Shown here piece by piece: positions 19,852 through 31,632 of a DNA stretch of 64,000 nt (within the stretch, counting starts at the first letter, position 1; each line of letters starts with the position of its first letter). A program made the position numbers and the translations under genes. Under the pieces are notes generated by a model that had not been told where the DNA came from, searched no databases, and saw only the letters and a program-made list of their open reading frames with translations. The DNA is from an uncultured Pseudomonadota bacterium (GTDB lineage: Bacteria; Pseudomonadota; Gammaproteobacteria; Burkholderiales; SG8-39), in assembly GCA_903829815.1 (NCBI GenBank), contig CAIKRR010000076.1, positions 1-64,000 of the forward strand. Direction: 5' to 3'.

Positions 19852-21747
19852 ATGAACCGGTATCCGATCTGGGTCTATCTCACCGTCGCCGTGGCACTCG
19901 CGCTGGGTCTGCTCTACACCCTGCCCAACTTCTACGGCGAAACACCGGCCGTGCAGGTCTCCAGTGCACGGGTCACCGTGAAGGCTGACGAGTCGATACT
20001 TGCCCGTGTCGAAGACGAGTTGAAGCGCGCTGGAGTCCCCTACACCGGTGTCCTGCTCGACGCGACCGGGGTACGCGTGCGTTTTGAGTCGGTCGACATG
20101 CAGGGACGTGGCAAGGACGCGATCAACAGCCTGCTCAACCCCGATCCGGCGCAAGCGCAGTTCACGGTTGCGCTCAACCTGATGGCCAACTCGCCCGACT
20201 GGCTGCGCAGTCTGCGCGCACTGCCCATGTACCTCGGTCTGGATCTGCGCGGCGGCGTGCACTTCCTCTACCGGGTCAGTCTCGATGACGCCCTCATCAA
20301 GCGCCTGGACGGCTCCAGCGGCAACATCCGCGCCCAGTTGCGCGAAAAGTCCCTGCGGCACAACGGCATCAGCCGTGAGGGCCGCGCGCTCGTCATCCGC
20401 TTCCGCGATGCCGAGACACGCGACCGGGCGCGCAGCGTGATTGCGGAGAGCTTCACCGAACTCTCGCTCGAACCGCAGGACAGCGAAGGCGAACCACGCC
20501 TGATCGCACGCATCCGGCCCGAGGCCGAGAAGCAGATCCAGGACGACGCGATCAAGCAGAACATCAGCACCTTCCACAACCGGGTCAACGAACTCGGCGT
20601 GTCCGAGCCGGTGATCCAGCAGCAAGGCCTGGACCGTATCCTGGTGCAATTGCCCGGGGTGCAGGACACCGCTCGCGCCAAGGAGATTCTGGGGCGCGCC
20701 GCCACCCTGGAATTCAGGATGGTCGATGCCCATGCCGGCAGCCCCGACTCGCGCGACTATGACGCAAGCAAGATCGAGGCCGCCATCAAGGGCACAGTCC
20801 CGATGGGCACCGAACTGCAATTTGCGCGCAATGAAGGCCGCGGTGGTGCTCGCGGCGAGCCGCTGCTCCTGTCCAAGCAGATCATTCTCACGGGCGATCG
20901 ACTGACCGGCGCCTCGGCCGGCTTCGACCAGAACCAGCGGTCCTCGGTCAACATCGACCTCGATGCGCAGGGCGGCCGCATCATGCGCGACGTGACGCGC
21001 GAAGCGGTCAAGCGGCGCATGGCCGTGCTGCTGGTGGAGAAGGGAGTGCCCGAAGTGCTGACAGCGCCGGTCATCCAGTCGGAACTGGGCAACCGGTTCC
21101 AGATCACCGGGCTCTTCAGCGCGCGTGAGGCAGCCGACCTGGCTCTGCTCCTGCGGGCCGGGTCACTCGCGGCACCCATGGAAATCATCGAGGAACGCAC
21201 TGTAGGCCCGAGCCTTGGCCGCGACAATATCGAGAAGGGCTTCAATTCAACCCTTTGGGGCTTCGTCGCGATCTCGATGTTCATGCTCGTCTACTACGTC
21301 GCCTTCGGCGCATTCAGCGTCGTGGCCCTGTCGGCCAACCTGCTGCTGCTGGTCGCGATGCTCTCCATCATGCAGGCGACGCTCACCTTGCCGGGCATCG
21401 CCGCCATCGCGCTCACCCTGGGCATGGCCATTGACGCCAACGTGCTGATCAACGAGCGCATCCGCGAGGAACTGCGTGCAGGTGCCTCGCCGCAGGCATC
21501 GATTGCAGTGGGCTACGAGCGCGCCTTCGGCACCATTCTCGACTCCAATGTGACCACCCTGATTGCCGGCATCGCGCTGCTACTGGTGGGCTCGGGGCCG
21601 GTACGCGGCTTTGCGGTGGTGCACTGCCTGGGCATCCTCACCTCGATGTTCTCCTCGGTGGTGGTGTCACGCGCGCTGGTCAACCTCGTCTTTGGCCGCC
21701 GGCGACGTCTCGCCAGCGTGCCGATCGGCAACACTGCCTGGGAGTAA
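19852..21747 (+). CDS. secD: Protein translocase subunit SecD
   Basis: YLGLDLRGGVHFLYRV, ...VMIDAN-type segment LGMAIDANVLINERIREELRAG. Confidence 0.95.
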   Translation: MNRYPIWVYLTVAVALALGLLYTLPNFYGETPAVQVSSARVTVKADESILARVEDELKRAGVPYTGVLLDATGVRVRFESVDMQGRGKDAINSLLNPDPAQAQFTVALNLMANSPDWLRSLRALPMYLGLDLRGGVHFLYRVSLDDALIKRLDGSSGNIRAQLREKSLRHNGISREGRALVIRFRDAETRDRARSVIAESFTELSLEPQDSEGEPRLIARIRPEAEKQIQDDAIKQNISTFHNRVNELGVSEPVIQQQGLDRILVQLPGVQDTARAKEILGRAATLEFRMVDAHAGSPDSRDYDASKIEAAIKGTVPMGTELQFARNEGRGGARGEPLLLSKQIILTGDRLTGASAGFDQNQRSSVNIDLDAQGGRIMRDVTREAVKRRMAVLLVEKGVPEVLTAPVIQSELGNRFQITGLFSAREAADLALLLRAGSLAAPMEIIEERTVGPSLGRDNIEKGFNSTLWGFVAISMFMLVYYVAFGAFSVVALSANLLLLVAMLSIMQATLTLPGIAAIALTLGMAIDANVLINERIREELRAGASPQASIAVGYERAFGTILDSNVTTLIAGIALLLVGSGPVRGFAVVHCLGILTSMFSSVVVSRALVNLVFGRRRRLASVPIGNTAWE

Positions 21748-21751
21748 TGCC

Positions 21752-22684
21752 ATGGAATTCTTCAAGATTCGCCGTGACATCCCGTTCATGCGGCATGCGC
21801 TGGTCTTCAACGTCATCTCAGGCCTCACCTTTCTCGCAGCGATCTTCTTTCTCTTCAGCCGCGGGCTGCACTTCTCGATCGAATTCACCGGTGGCACCCT
21901 GATCGAGATGTCGTACGCCGGCAGCGCCGATACTGATCGCGTCCGGGCCGCCCTGCAGAAGGCTGGGTTCGAGGACGTCACGGTGCAGAACTTCGGCTCC
22001 TCGCGCGACATACTGATCCGCATGCCGGCCAAGGCTGACCAGACCAGTGCCGACCTCTCGTCGAAAGTGCTCGAAGTGCTGCGTGCCGATGACCCCACTG
22101 CCGAGCGCCGCCGTACCGAATTTGTCGGACCGCAGGTAGGCTCCGAGCTGGCCCGAGACGGACTGATCGCGCTGCTGGTGACCGCCATCGGCATCGTGCT
22201 CTACCTGGCTCTGCGCTTCGAGTGGAAGTTCGGGGTCGCGGCCGTCATCGCCAATCTGCACGATGTGGTGATCATTCTGGGATTCTTCGCGCTCTTTCAG
22301 TGGGAGTTCTCGCTGCCCGTTCTGGCAGCCGTGCTGGCAGTACTGGGCTATTCGGTCAACGAGTCGGTGGTCATCGCCGACCGGATCCGCGAAAACTTTC
22401 GCCGCATGCGGCGCGCCTCGGTCAACGAGGTGATCGACAACGCCATCACGCGCACGATTTCGCGCACCATCATCACCCACGGGTGCACGCAGGCAATGGT
22501 CACCTCGATGCTCTTCTTTGGTGGTGCGGCTCTGCACTATTTCGCATTGGCCCTCACCATCGGCATCCTGTTCGGCATCTACTCGTCGGTACTGGTGATG
22601 GCACCGCTCGTGCGCTGGCTCGGGGTGAAACGCGAGGACCTGGTTCGCGCCGCACCAAAGAAGAAAGACGAGGCGGTTGTCTGA
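21752..22684 (+). CDS. secF: Protein translocase subunit SecF
   Basis: FTGGTLIEMSY, VLGYSVNESVVIADRIRENFR, SRTIITHGCTQAMVTSMLFFGG. Confidence 0.95.
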   Translation: MEFFKIRRDIPFMRHALVFNVISGLTFLAAIFFLFSRGLHFSIEFTGGTLIEMSYAGSADTDRVRAALQKAGFEDVTVQNFGSSRDILIRMPAKADQTSADLSSKVLEVLRADDPTAERRRTEFVGPQVGSELARDGLIALLVTAIGIVLYLALRFEWKFGVAAVIANLHDVVIILGFFALFQWEFSLPVLAAVLAVLGYSVNESVVIADRIRENFRRMRRASVNEVIDNAITRTISRTIITHGCTQAMVTSMLFFGGAALHYFALALTIGILFGIYSSVLVMAPLVRWLGVKREDLVRAAPKKKDEAVV

Positions 22685-22685
22685 C

Positions 22686-23465
22686 ATGGCGACCGGTCCC
22701 GATCGCGCAGACTCAAGCGGTAACCCGGCGAGCAGCCGGCCGGTGGTGGGTGCGCTGAGGGTCTGGGACCTGCCACTGCGGCTTTTTCACTGGTTGCTGG
22801 CCGCGCTCGTGAGCGCCGCTGTAGTGACAGTGAAACTGGGCGGTGATGACTGGATGGTGTGGCACGAGCGCTGCGGCCGCGCCATTCTGGTACTGCTGGC
22901 CTTTCGTCTCGCCTGGGGCTTTGCAGGGAGCCGCGAGGCGCGCTTCCGCACGTTCGTTCGCGGCCCGCGCGCGGTCCTCGCATCGGTGCGCGATCTGCCG
23001 CGCCGCTTGAGCAACCGGTACCGCGGCCACAATCCACTGGGGGGCTGGTCAGTACTGGCGATGCTGGCTGCCCTGATCACCCAGGGCGTGACCGGGCTCT
23101 TCGCCAATGACGACGCCACCTTTGAAGGGCCTCTGGCGGGACGCGTCAGCAAGGCAACCAGCGACTGGTCCACCAGCATTCACACCACAGGCGAATGGGT
23201 ACTCTACGGTCTGGTCGCGCTGCATCTGGCAGCCATCGCCTGGTACTGGCTGCGCAAAGGTGACAATCTGCTCATGCCGATGATCACCGGCGACAAGACG
23301 GTATCAAGCGCGGTATCAAGCGCGACATCAAGCGCCGAGGTCAGCAAGGCCGCGTCGGGAACAGAGACCGCAGGCGGTACCGATGGTGCACGACTGTGGC
23401 TGCGGGCAGTCGTGCTCGCCGCCCTCGCCACTGCATTGGTGCTGCTGCTCACCGCACGGGGCTGA
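22686..23465 (+). CDS. Cytochrome b561-domain / b-type cytochrome membrane protein
   Basis: VWDLPLRLFHWLLAALV..., FRLAWGFAGSREARF, SIHTTGEWVLYGLVALHLAAIAWYWLRKGDNLLMPMITGDK. Confidence 0.85.
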   Translation: MATGPDRADSSGNPASSRPVVGALRVWDLPLRLFHWLLAALVSAAVVTVKLGGDDWMVWHERCGRAILVLLAFRLAWGFAGSREARFRTFVRGPRAVLASVRDLPRRLSNRYRGHNPLGGWSVLAMLAALITQGVTGLFANDDATFEGPLAGRVSKATSDWSTSIHTTGEWVLYGLVALHLAAIAWYWLRKGDNLLMPMITGDKTVSSAVSSATSSAEVSKAASGTETAGGTDGARLWLRAVVLAALATALVLLLTARG

Positions 23466-23600
23466 ACACACAACACCAAGCGCAGCGGGCGACAAGCCCG
23501 AGGACTTGGGGCCGGGAGCACACGACAGGAGAGGGGAAGCCCTGAAGCCGCCCCGGCCGCCAGCGACGGGCCCGGGCCGGACACCCACGCTGCCGGTCGA

Positions 23601-24065
23601 TTACTGCGCGCGGTAGGCGTCGTGACACTGCTTGCAGGACGCGCCCACAGCTGCGAATGCGGGCTTGATAGCGGCGAGATCGCCTCCCTTGGACACTGCA
23701 ACCAGCTTGCCGGTCTCTTCCTGGAGCTTCTGGGCCATGCCGAGGAACTTGTCCTTTTCACGGGCGATCTCGGGTTTCATGCGGTGCTTGCCCTGATCGG
23801 CGCCTGCCACCCAGAATGAATCCCAGGGCAGGTGCGAGAAGTGCTCGACCTGCGCTGCGTTCCACTGGAAGACTGCAGCATCAAATGGACGATCTCCACG
23901 CACCATGGCGGCCATCGGGCCCACGTGTTGCCCCATCATGAACAGAGCCGACTGGCGATAGCGCTGAGCGTCCTCGCCCTTGGCCGGGGCGAACGACTGC
24001 GCCTGAGCGACAGACAGCGAGACGAGGGAGCCGACGATGACGCCAGCAACAAGCATTGCTTTCAT
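23601..24065 (-). CDS. Cytochrome c'
   Basis: Signal peptide MKAMLVAGVIVGSLVSLSVAQAQ and C-terminal haem motif ASCKQCHDAYR. Confidence 0.9.
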   Translation of the reverse strand: MKAMLVAGVIVGSLVSLSVAQAQSFAPAKGEDAQRYRQSALFMMGQHVGPMAAMVRGDRPFDAAVFQWNAAQVEHFSHLPWDSFWVAGADQGKHRMKPEIAREKDKFLGMAQKLQEETGKLVAVSKGGDLAAIKPAFAAVGASCKQCHDAYRAQ

Positions 24066-24274
24066 GAGAAATCTCCTGGGTTCTGCAGAGGTTCCAGAGG
24101 GAGGACTCGAACCTGTTCCACCCTCCACCGACGTGCCGGATCGAGGAAAACAGGGTGCAAGGCCGCAGCGCATGAGTCCGGATGATCGGACCACACCGGA
24201 CCGAGACTCTACCGGATGCAGGCAGACAGTGCTCGCTCGGTCAGGATGCCACCCGGTTTCATGCCAGCAGAACC

Positions 24275-25750
<1,476 letters not shown>

Positions 25751-25770
25751 TCAATCACATCAATTCCTGC

Positions 25771-26379
25771 ATGAAGCTGATCGGAACGCACGCCAGTCCC
25801 TATACCCGCAAGGTACGCGTTGTTGCCCTGGAGAAGAAGATCGATCTTGCCTTCGAGATCGACAACCCCTGGGCACCGGACACGAAAGTCCCGATGCACA
25901 ACCCGGCCGGCCGCGTTCCAGTACTGCTGCTCGAGGACGGGACTGCACTCTACGACTCGCGCGTGATCGCCGAATACCTTGATCTGGCCTCACCGGTCGC
26001 ACGACTGATTCCAGCCGACAACCGCGAGCGAATCGAAGTGAAGCGTTGGGAAGCGCTTGCCGATGAGACGCTCAGCGCTGGTGTGCTGATGAGACTCGAA
26101 GGCAACCGCGAACCAGCCCTGCGTAGCCAAGCCTGGATCGCGCGGCAACTGGGCAAGGTCGAAGCCGGCCTCGATACCATCGAGCAGAATCTGGACAGCC
26201 ACACCTGGTGCACGGGCAATTCAGTCACCTTGGCAGATATCGCGGTGGGATGCATGGCGCTGTGGCTCGAGTTCCGCTTCCCGGACACGCCGTGGCGCAA
26301 GACGCGCCCCGCGCTTGACCGACTGGTCAGCCGATTGGCGACGCGCCCGTCGTTTGCCGAGACCCTGCCCGTCGCTTGA
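25771..26379 (+). CDS. Glutathione S-transferase
   Basis: MKLIGTHASPYTRKVRVVALEKKIDLAFE, GRVPVLLLEDGTALYDSRVIAEYLD. Confidence 0.92.
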   Translation: MKLIGTHASPYTRKVRVVALEKKIDLAFEIDNPWAPDTKVPMHNPAGRVPVLLLEDGTALYDSRVIAEYLDLASPVARLIPADNRERIEVKRWEALADETLSAGVLMRLEGNREPALRSQAWIARQLGKVEAGLDTIEQNLDSHTWCTGNSVTLADIAVGCMALWLEFRFPDTPWRKTRPALDRLVSRLATRPSFAETLPVA

Positions 26380-26458
26380 TCCGGGGCGCCTGCTGCGCTT
26401 CTCGTACCGGTGGCGTCGCAGCGCACGGCGTATGTTCCTGCGCGCGTCCCTTGCCGGC

Positions 26459-27535
26459 CTACTGGATCACGCCCCCGCCCAGGCAGGCCTCGCCGCGGTA
26501 CAGAACAAACGACTGGCCAGGCGTCACCGCCCACTGTGGCGACATGAAGCGGGCAGCGATGCTATCGGGGGCCGAAAAGTCCATCATGCAGGGTGCATCG
26601 ACCTGACGATAACGGGTCTTGCCGGCGTCGTCCCGATGGGCACAGGGCGCTTCGCCAGCTACCCAGGCGAGGTCTCGTGCGACGAGTTGCTCGCGCCACA
26701 GCAGCGGATGATCGTGCCCCTGCACGACGATCAGCTCATTGCGTTCGATGTCCTTGTGCGCCACATACCAGGGCGAGCCATCGGCATCACGGCGGCCACC
26801 CAGGCCAATGCCCTTGCGCTGGCCGATGGTGTAGAACATCAGGCCGATATGCTCACCCACCGTGACACCCTCGGAGGTCCGCATCGGACCCGGTGAACGG
26901 GGCAGGTAGCGGTTCAGAAATTCGCGAAATGGCCGCTCGCCGATGAAGCAGATGCCGGTCGAGTCGCGTTTGGCATGGACCGCCAGACCCGCCTCGCGAG
27001 CGATGGTACGGACCAGCGTTTTGGGCATTTCGCCCAGCGGAAAGAGCGTACGAGCCAGTTGCGACTGGTTGAGACGATGCAGGAAATAGCTCTGATCCTT
27101 GCTGGCATCGAGTGCGCGAAGCAACTGCATCTGACCGCGTTCGTCCACCCCCACACGGGCGTAATGCCCGGTGGCAATACGACTCGCGCCCATCGCCATC
27201 GCATGATCAAGGAAAGCCCGGAACTTGATCTCGGCATTACAGAGCACGTCGGGATTGGGTGTGCGACCTGCCGAGTACTCGCGCAAAAACTCGCTGAACA
27301 CGCGCTCGCGGTAGGTCTGGGCGAAATTGACCACTTCGAGGTCGATGCCGATCACATCGGCAACAGCGGCCACATCGACCAGATCCTCGCGGGTCGAGCA
27401 GTACTCGCTGTCGTCGTCATCCTCCCAGTTCTTCATGAACAGTCCGATGACGTCATGCCCGGCGCGCTTGAGCAGCAAGGCGGCCACTGCCGAATCGACG
27501 CCGCCCGACATGCCGACCACGATGCGCTCAGCCAT
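26459..27535 (-). CDS. mnmA: tRNA-specific 2-thiouridylase MnmA
   Basis: [69 protein letters not shown]. Confidence 0.95.
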   Translation of the reverse strand: MAERIVVGMSGGVDSAVAALLLKRAGHDVIGLFMKNWEDDDDSEYCSTREDLVDVAAVADVIGIDLEVVNFAQTYRERVFSEFLREYSAGRTPNPDVLCNAEIKFRAFLDHAMAMGASRIATGHYARVGVDERGQMQLLRALDASKDQSYFLHRLNQSQLARTLFPLGEMPKTLVRTIAREAGLAVHAKRDSTGICFIGERPFREFLNRYLPRSPGPMRTSEGVTVGEHIGLMFYTIGQRKGIGLGGRRDADGSPWYVAHKDIERNELIVVQGHDHPLLWREQLVARDLAWVAGEAPCAHRDDAGKTRYRQVDAPCMMDFSAPDSIAARFMSPQWAVTPGQSFVLYRGEACLGGGVIQ

Positions 27536-27565
27536 TGCAATCATCCATTGCAATCATCCATTGCA
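27532..27565. repeat. 13-bp tandem repeat CCATTGCAATCAT (2 full copies plus 8 bp)
   Basis: Direct reading; spans the mnmA start codon and its ribosome-binding region. Confidence 0.95.
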
Positions 27566-27630
27566 GGCATCGATGGCCGCAACGCTGGCGACGCGCCTCG
27601 GTACTCGGCAAGGGCGTGCAAAGCGCGGCC

Positions 27631-28086
27631 TCAACCCAGATGGGTGAGGATATCCAGCGGATACCGACGCCCCGCCAGGTAGTCCTCGACACAGCGCAGC
27701 ACGAGCGGGCTGCGGTGGCGCTTCGCACTGGCGCGTATTTCATCGGGCGTCAGCCACAGCGTGCGCACGATGCCTTCATCCAGAGCACGGCTTGCATCCT
27801 GCTCACCCGAATCACCACAGAAAGCAAACCGCAGGTAAATCACCTCCTCCGGCGCCGCCCAGGCGCGATAGATCCCGACGAGCGCCGCTGGCACGAAATC
27901 GCAGGCCGACTCCTCGAGAACCTCGCGCACGCTGGCCTCCACCAGACTCTCGCCCGGCTCCCAGTGCCCGGCTGGCTGATTGAGCACAAGTTCGCCCTGG
28001 GCCTCTTCCTCGATCAGGAGAAAGCGCCCTGCGCGCTCGATCACCGCCGCGACGGTGACATTGGGCTTCCAAACGTCTCTTGGCAC
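27631..28086 (-). CDS. NUDIX hydrolase
   Basis: NUDIX box GHWEPGESLVEASVREVLEESAC. Confidence 0.9.
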   Translation of the reverse strand: MPRDVWKPNVTVAAVIERAGRFLLIEEEAQGELVLNQPAGHWEPGESLVEASVREVLEESACDFVPAALVGIYRAWAAPEEVIYLRFAFCGDSGEQDASRALDEGIVRTLWLTPDEIRASAKRHRSPLVLRCVEDYLAGRRYPLDILTHLG

Positions 28087-28098
28087 GAATGGGCGTCC

Positions 28099-29313
28099 TC
28101 AGCCTGCAACCCGATTGCTTTCGATGAATCGCGCCATGCGCGCAACCCCATCCTTGATGGCCTGGGCCGAAGCCGCGTAGCTGAAACGAATGTGCTGCCC
28201 GTCGCCTGCCACGCGAGCGCCGAAGTGGATATCGGCCAGTACCGCAACACCAGCCTCGAGCAGCAGGCGGCGGCGAAACACCTCGGAATCGGCAGCGCCG
28301 ATCATGCGACAGGCTTCGGTCACATTGGGCCAGGCATAGAAAGCCCCGCCCGGAGTGCGGCAACTGACGCCAGGCACCGCATTGAGCAGGCCCACGATCA
28401 GATCGCGGCGCTCGAGAAAGGATGAACGCATCGCCTCGGCCGCGTCCTGCGGCCCGTCGATGGCTGCCAGCGCGGCCCACTGACTGACATGGGTCGCACA
28501 AGATTCGGTATTGGTAACCCAGCGCACGAACTGGGGTGCAAGCACCGGATTGGATGCAAAACCGATGCGCCAGCCCGTCATGGCCCAGGTCTTGGACGCA
28601 CCATCGGCAATGATCGTGCGCTCGTACATGTCGGGCAGCGAAGCGATCGAGGCAAACGGCTCACCGTAGCAGAGTCGCGAGTAGATCTCGTCGGCGTAGA
28701 TCCAGACCTGCGGGTGGCGCCGCAAAATGGCAGCCACGCTCTCCAGCGTACGCCGATCGAGGATGCCCCCAGTGGGGTTGTGGGGCGAATTGAGAATCAG
28801 CAGCCGAGTACGTGGCGTCAGGCAGCGTTCGAGTTCTTCGGGGTCGAAGGCAAAGTCGCGCGATTCGCGCAAGGCAAGCGATACAGGCACCGCGCCATTG
28901 GCACGAATTTGCGACTCGTAGATCGGAAAGCCCGGATTCGGGTAAATCACCTCGTCACCGGCACCGTGATCGGTAGTGGCAAGGATGCTGTAGGCAATGA
29001 AGGGCTTGGCACCAGCGCCGATCACCACGTGCTCGGGGTCGATCGACAGTCCCCGCATCGCGCCCATGTAACGGGCAGCAGCCGTGCGCAATTCAACGAT
29101 GCCGGCCGAAGCGGTGTATCCGTGCATGCCGCCGCGGATAGCGTCGATGGCGGCCTGCTGGACATGTTCGGGGGTGCGAAAGTCGGGCTGCCCGATGCAG
29201 AAGGAGATGATGTCGCGTCCCTCGCGAATCAATGAATTCACTTCGGCCAGGACGACAAATGCGTTCTCGGTGCCCAGTTCGGCAGTACGGCGGCTGATTT
29301 GAGGATGGGACAT
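28099..29313 (-). CDS. Pyridoxal phosphate-dependent class I/II aminotransferase
   Basis: FCIGQPDFRTPEHV, NSPHNPTGGILDR, IYADEIYSRLCY, GASKTWAMTGWRIGF. Confidence 0.93.
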   Translation of the reverse strand: MSHPQISRRTAELGTENAFVVLAEVNSLIREGRDIISFCIGQPDFRTPEHVQQAAIDAIRGGMHGYTASAGIVELRTAAARYMGAMRGLSIDPEHVVIGAGAKPFIAYSILATTDHGAGDEVIYPNPGFPIYESQIRANGAVPVSLALRESRDFAFDPEELERCLTPRTRLLILNSPHNPTGGILDRRTLESVAAILRRHPQVWIYADEIYSRLCYGEPFASIASLPDMYERTIIADGASKTWAMTGWRIGFASNPVLAPQFVRWVTNTESCATHVSQWAALAAIDGPQDAAEAMRSSFLERRDLIVGLLNAVPGVSCRTPGGAFYAWPNVTEACRMIGAADSEVFRRRLLLEAGVAVLADIHFGARVAGDGQHIRFSYAASAQAIKDGVARMARFIESNRVAG

Positions 29314-29402
29314 ACAGCGTCTCTCTTGAATGACCGACTGATGCTAGCACGGGTAAAATCGGGAACCAGCGGCGCTCGCCGCATTCCCCCGATGGAGCCG
29401 CC

Positions 29403-30176
29403 GTGCCCGAGGCCGAGAGCAAGAGTTCGATCCAGGTCATCGAACGCATGATCCGACTGCTGGACGCGCTCGCGCAGTCGCCCGATGCGGTGAGCCTCAA
29501 ACAGTTGTCGCAAGTCACAGGCCTGCACCCGTCGACGACCCACCGCATCCTGACCGCACTCTCAGGCGATCGGCTGATCGAGCGCGTTGACCAGGGCAAT
29601 TACCGCCTCGGCATGCGATTGCTCGAACTGGGCAACCTGGTGCGCACGCGCGTGTCGGTGCGCGAGCATGCGCTGCCGTTCATGCGCAAACTGCACGTCC
29701 TGACAGGCGAAGCCGTCAATCTGTCGGTGCGACGCGACGATGAAATCGTCTATGTCGAACGCACTTCGAGCGGCCGATCAATGATGCGTGTCGTGCATAT
29801 CGTCGGTGCCCGCGCACCGCTGCACGTGACCGCGGTGGGCAAACTGTTTCTGGCCGAGGACAGCCCCGAAGACCTCGCCCGCTACTGCAGCCGCACTCAA
29901 CTGCCAGCCTTCACCCGCAATTCCATCACCGATCCGGGTCTGCTGGCGAACGCACTCGAAGCCGTGCGCAAGAACCAGTACGCCTTCGACAATGAGGAGG
30001 TGGAACTGGGCGTGCGCTGTATCGGTGCCGGTGTCCACGATGACAGCGGCGCCCTCATCGCCGGACTGTCGGTATCGGCACCGGCTGAACGACTGCAGGC
30101 CCGTTGGGCAGAGGCCGTGCGCGAGACCGCCGAAGAGATTTCACGCGCCATCGGATTCGAAGGCAGCCCGGGCTGA
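29403..30176 (+). CDS. IclR-family transcriptional regulator
   Basis: VIERMIRLLDALAQSPDAVSLKQLSQVTGLHPSTTHRILTAL; ligand domain HVTAVGKLFLAED. Confidence 0.93.
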   Translation: MPEAESKSSIQVIERMIRLLDALAQSPDAVSLKQLSQVTGLHPSTTHRILTALSGDRLIERVDQGNYRLGMRLLELGNLVRTRVSVREHALPFMRKLHVLTGEAVNLSVRRDDEIVYVERTSSGRSMMRVVHIVGARAPLHVTAVGKLFLAEDSPEDLARYCSRTQLPAFTRNSITDPGLLANALEAVRKNQYAFDNEEVELGVRCIGAGVHDDSGALIAGLSVSAPAERLQARWAEAVRETAEEISRAIGFEGSPG

Positions 30177-30258
30177 ATCCACCGGGTCAAGCGGGCCTCA
30201 GGCGCGGCAGGGGGCTCAGCACGTTCTCAGCAGCCGGCCCCGATCAGGCAGATCGCAC

Positions 30259-31473
30259 TCAGTGCGAGCGGATGAATGCCCCGATCCGCGGGCAGATCTC
30301 CTCACGCCACCGGCGCCCGGAAAATATACCGTAGTGCCCCACCTTGGGCACCATGAAGTGCTCGCGCTTGCTCTCAGGCAGGCTGCTGCACAGCGCGTGC
30401 GCGACCTCGGTCTGCCCGCTGCCGGAAATATCGTCGAGTTCGCCTTCGATCGTGAAGAGAGCCGTACGAGAGATCGCCGCCGGTTCGACGAGTTGCTCGT
30501 GCACGTGCATCGTTCCCGTGGCGAGGCGATGCTCCTGGAACACCTTGCGTATCGTCTCGAGGTAGTACTCGGCCGGCATGTCGAGTACCGCGTTGTACTC
30601 GTCGTAGAAGCGCCGGTGCGCCTCGGCACTTTCACCATCACCGCGCACCAGATTGGCGTAGTACTGCCAGTGGGCGTCGACATGGCGGTCGGCGTTCATG
30701 GCCACAAACCCCATGTGCTGCAGGAATCCGGGGTAGACCAGCCGCATGTAGCCCGGATGGCGGGCTGGCACCCGTTGGATCACGGTGTTCTGGAACCATT
30801 CGATCGGCTTGCGGGTCGCCAGATTGTTGACCGCGGTCGGACTGCGCCGCGAATCGATCGGACCGCCCATCATGATCATGGTGCGTGGCTGAACCGCCTC
30901 ATCATCGGCAGCCATGAGAGAGATGGCCATGAGAACAGGCACCGTCGGCTGGCAGACCGAGATCACATGGACATCGCGACCCAGCAGCCGGATGAAATCC
31001 CGTATGTAGTCGACATAGTCGTCCAGATGGAAGGCACCTGCGGAGAGGGGTACCGTCTTGGCATCGACCCAGTCGGTGACGTACACATCGTGTTCGGGCA
31101 GCAGCGCGCGTACCGTGTCACGCAACAAGGTTGCGAAGTGTCCGGACAAGGGGGCCACCAGCAGCACCACCGGGTCGTCGCGGACGATTTCACGGCGGAA
31201 GTGCCGCAGCTGGCAGAACGGTCGCTCGAGCACTACTTCTTCGGTGATCAGCACCTCGCGGCCCGCGACTCGGGTGGTGGGCAGGCCGAAGGCGGGCTTG
31301 GTGTAGTCGCGAGTAAACCGCAAGAACAGCTCGGCACCAGCGACGACCTCACGCGCCCCGGGCGCGTAGGAGAGCGGACTGAGCGGGTGGCTGAAAAGAT
31401 TTCGATTGACCCCGGCTGCAGCCGACCAGGGTGCAACCATCAACTGGGACAGTTCATGCATCGAATAGAGCAT
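30259..31473 (-). CDS. phaZ: Intracellular polyhydroxyalkanoate (PHB) depolymerase
   Basis: LYSMHELSQLMVAPWSAAAGVNRNLFSHPLSPLSYAPGAREVVAGAELFLRFTRDYTKPAFGL; YVTDWVDAKTVPLSAGAFHLDDYVDYI; VISVCQPTVPVL. Confidence 0.92.
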   Translation of the reverse strand: MLYSMHELSQLMVAPWSAAAGVNRNLFSHPLSPLSYAPGAREVVAGAELFLRFTRDYTKPAFGLPTTRVAGREVLITEEVVLERPFCQLRHFRREIVRDDPVVLLVAPLSGHFATLLRDTVRALLPEHDVYVTDWVDAKTVPLSAGAFHLDDYVDYIRDFIRLLGRDVHVISVCQPTVPVLMAISLMAADDEAVQPRTMIMMGGPIDSRRSPTAVNNLATRKPIEWFQNTVIQRVPARHPGYMRLVYPGFLQHMGFVAMNADRHVDAHWQYYANLVRGDGESAEAHRRFYDEYNAVLDMPAEYYLETIRKVFQEHRLATGTMHVHEQLVEPAAISRTALFTIEGELDDISGSGQTEVAHALCSSLPESKREHFMVPKVGHYGIFSGRRWREEICPRIGAFIRSH

Positions 31474-31571
31474 CGAGCGTCAGACTCCTGCAGGTCATCC
31501 TTCAGGCACTGCCACAACCGGGCCAAAACAGCCGCCATCGGGCTACGCTTGACGGCTAATGTACAACAGAC

Positions 31572-31585
31572 TTGATCACGATCAA
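31572..31585. promoter_or_regulatory. FNR/ANR-type binding site TTGATCACGATCAA
   Basis: Exact TTGAT-N4-ATCAA, inside an extended palindrome ACTTGATC-AC-GATCAAGT (31570-31587), about 100 bp upstream of the phaZ start. Confidence 0.8.
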
Positions 31586-31632
31586 GTGAAGAAGGCGGCA
31601 ACCGCGCACGGCGCAGTCGGAAAAACACCCGC

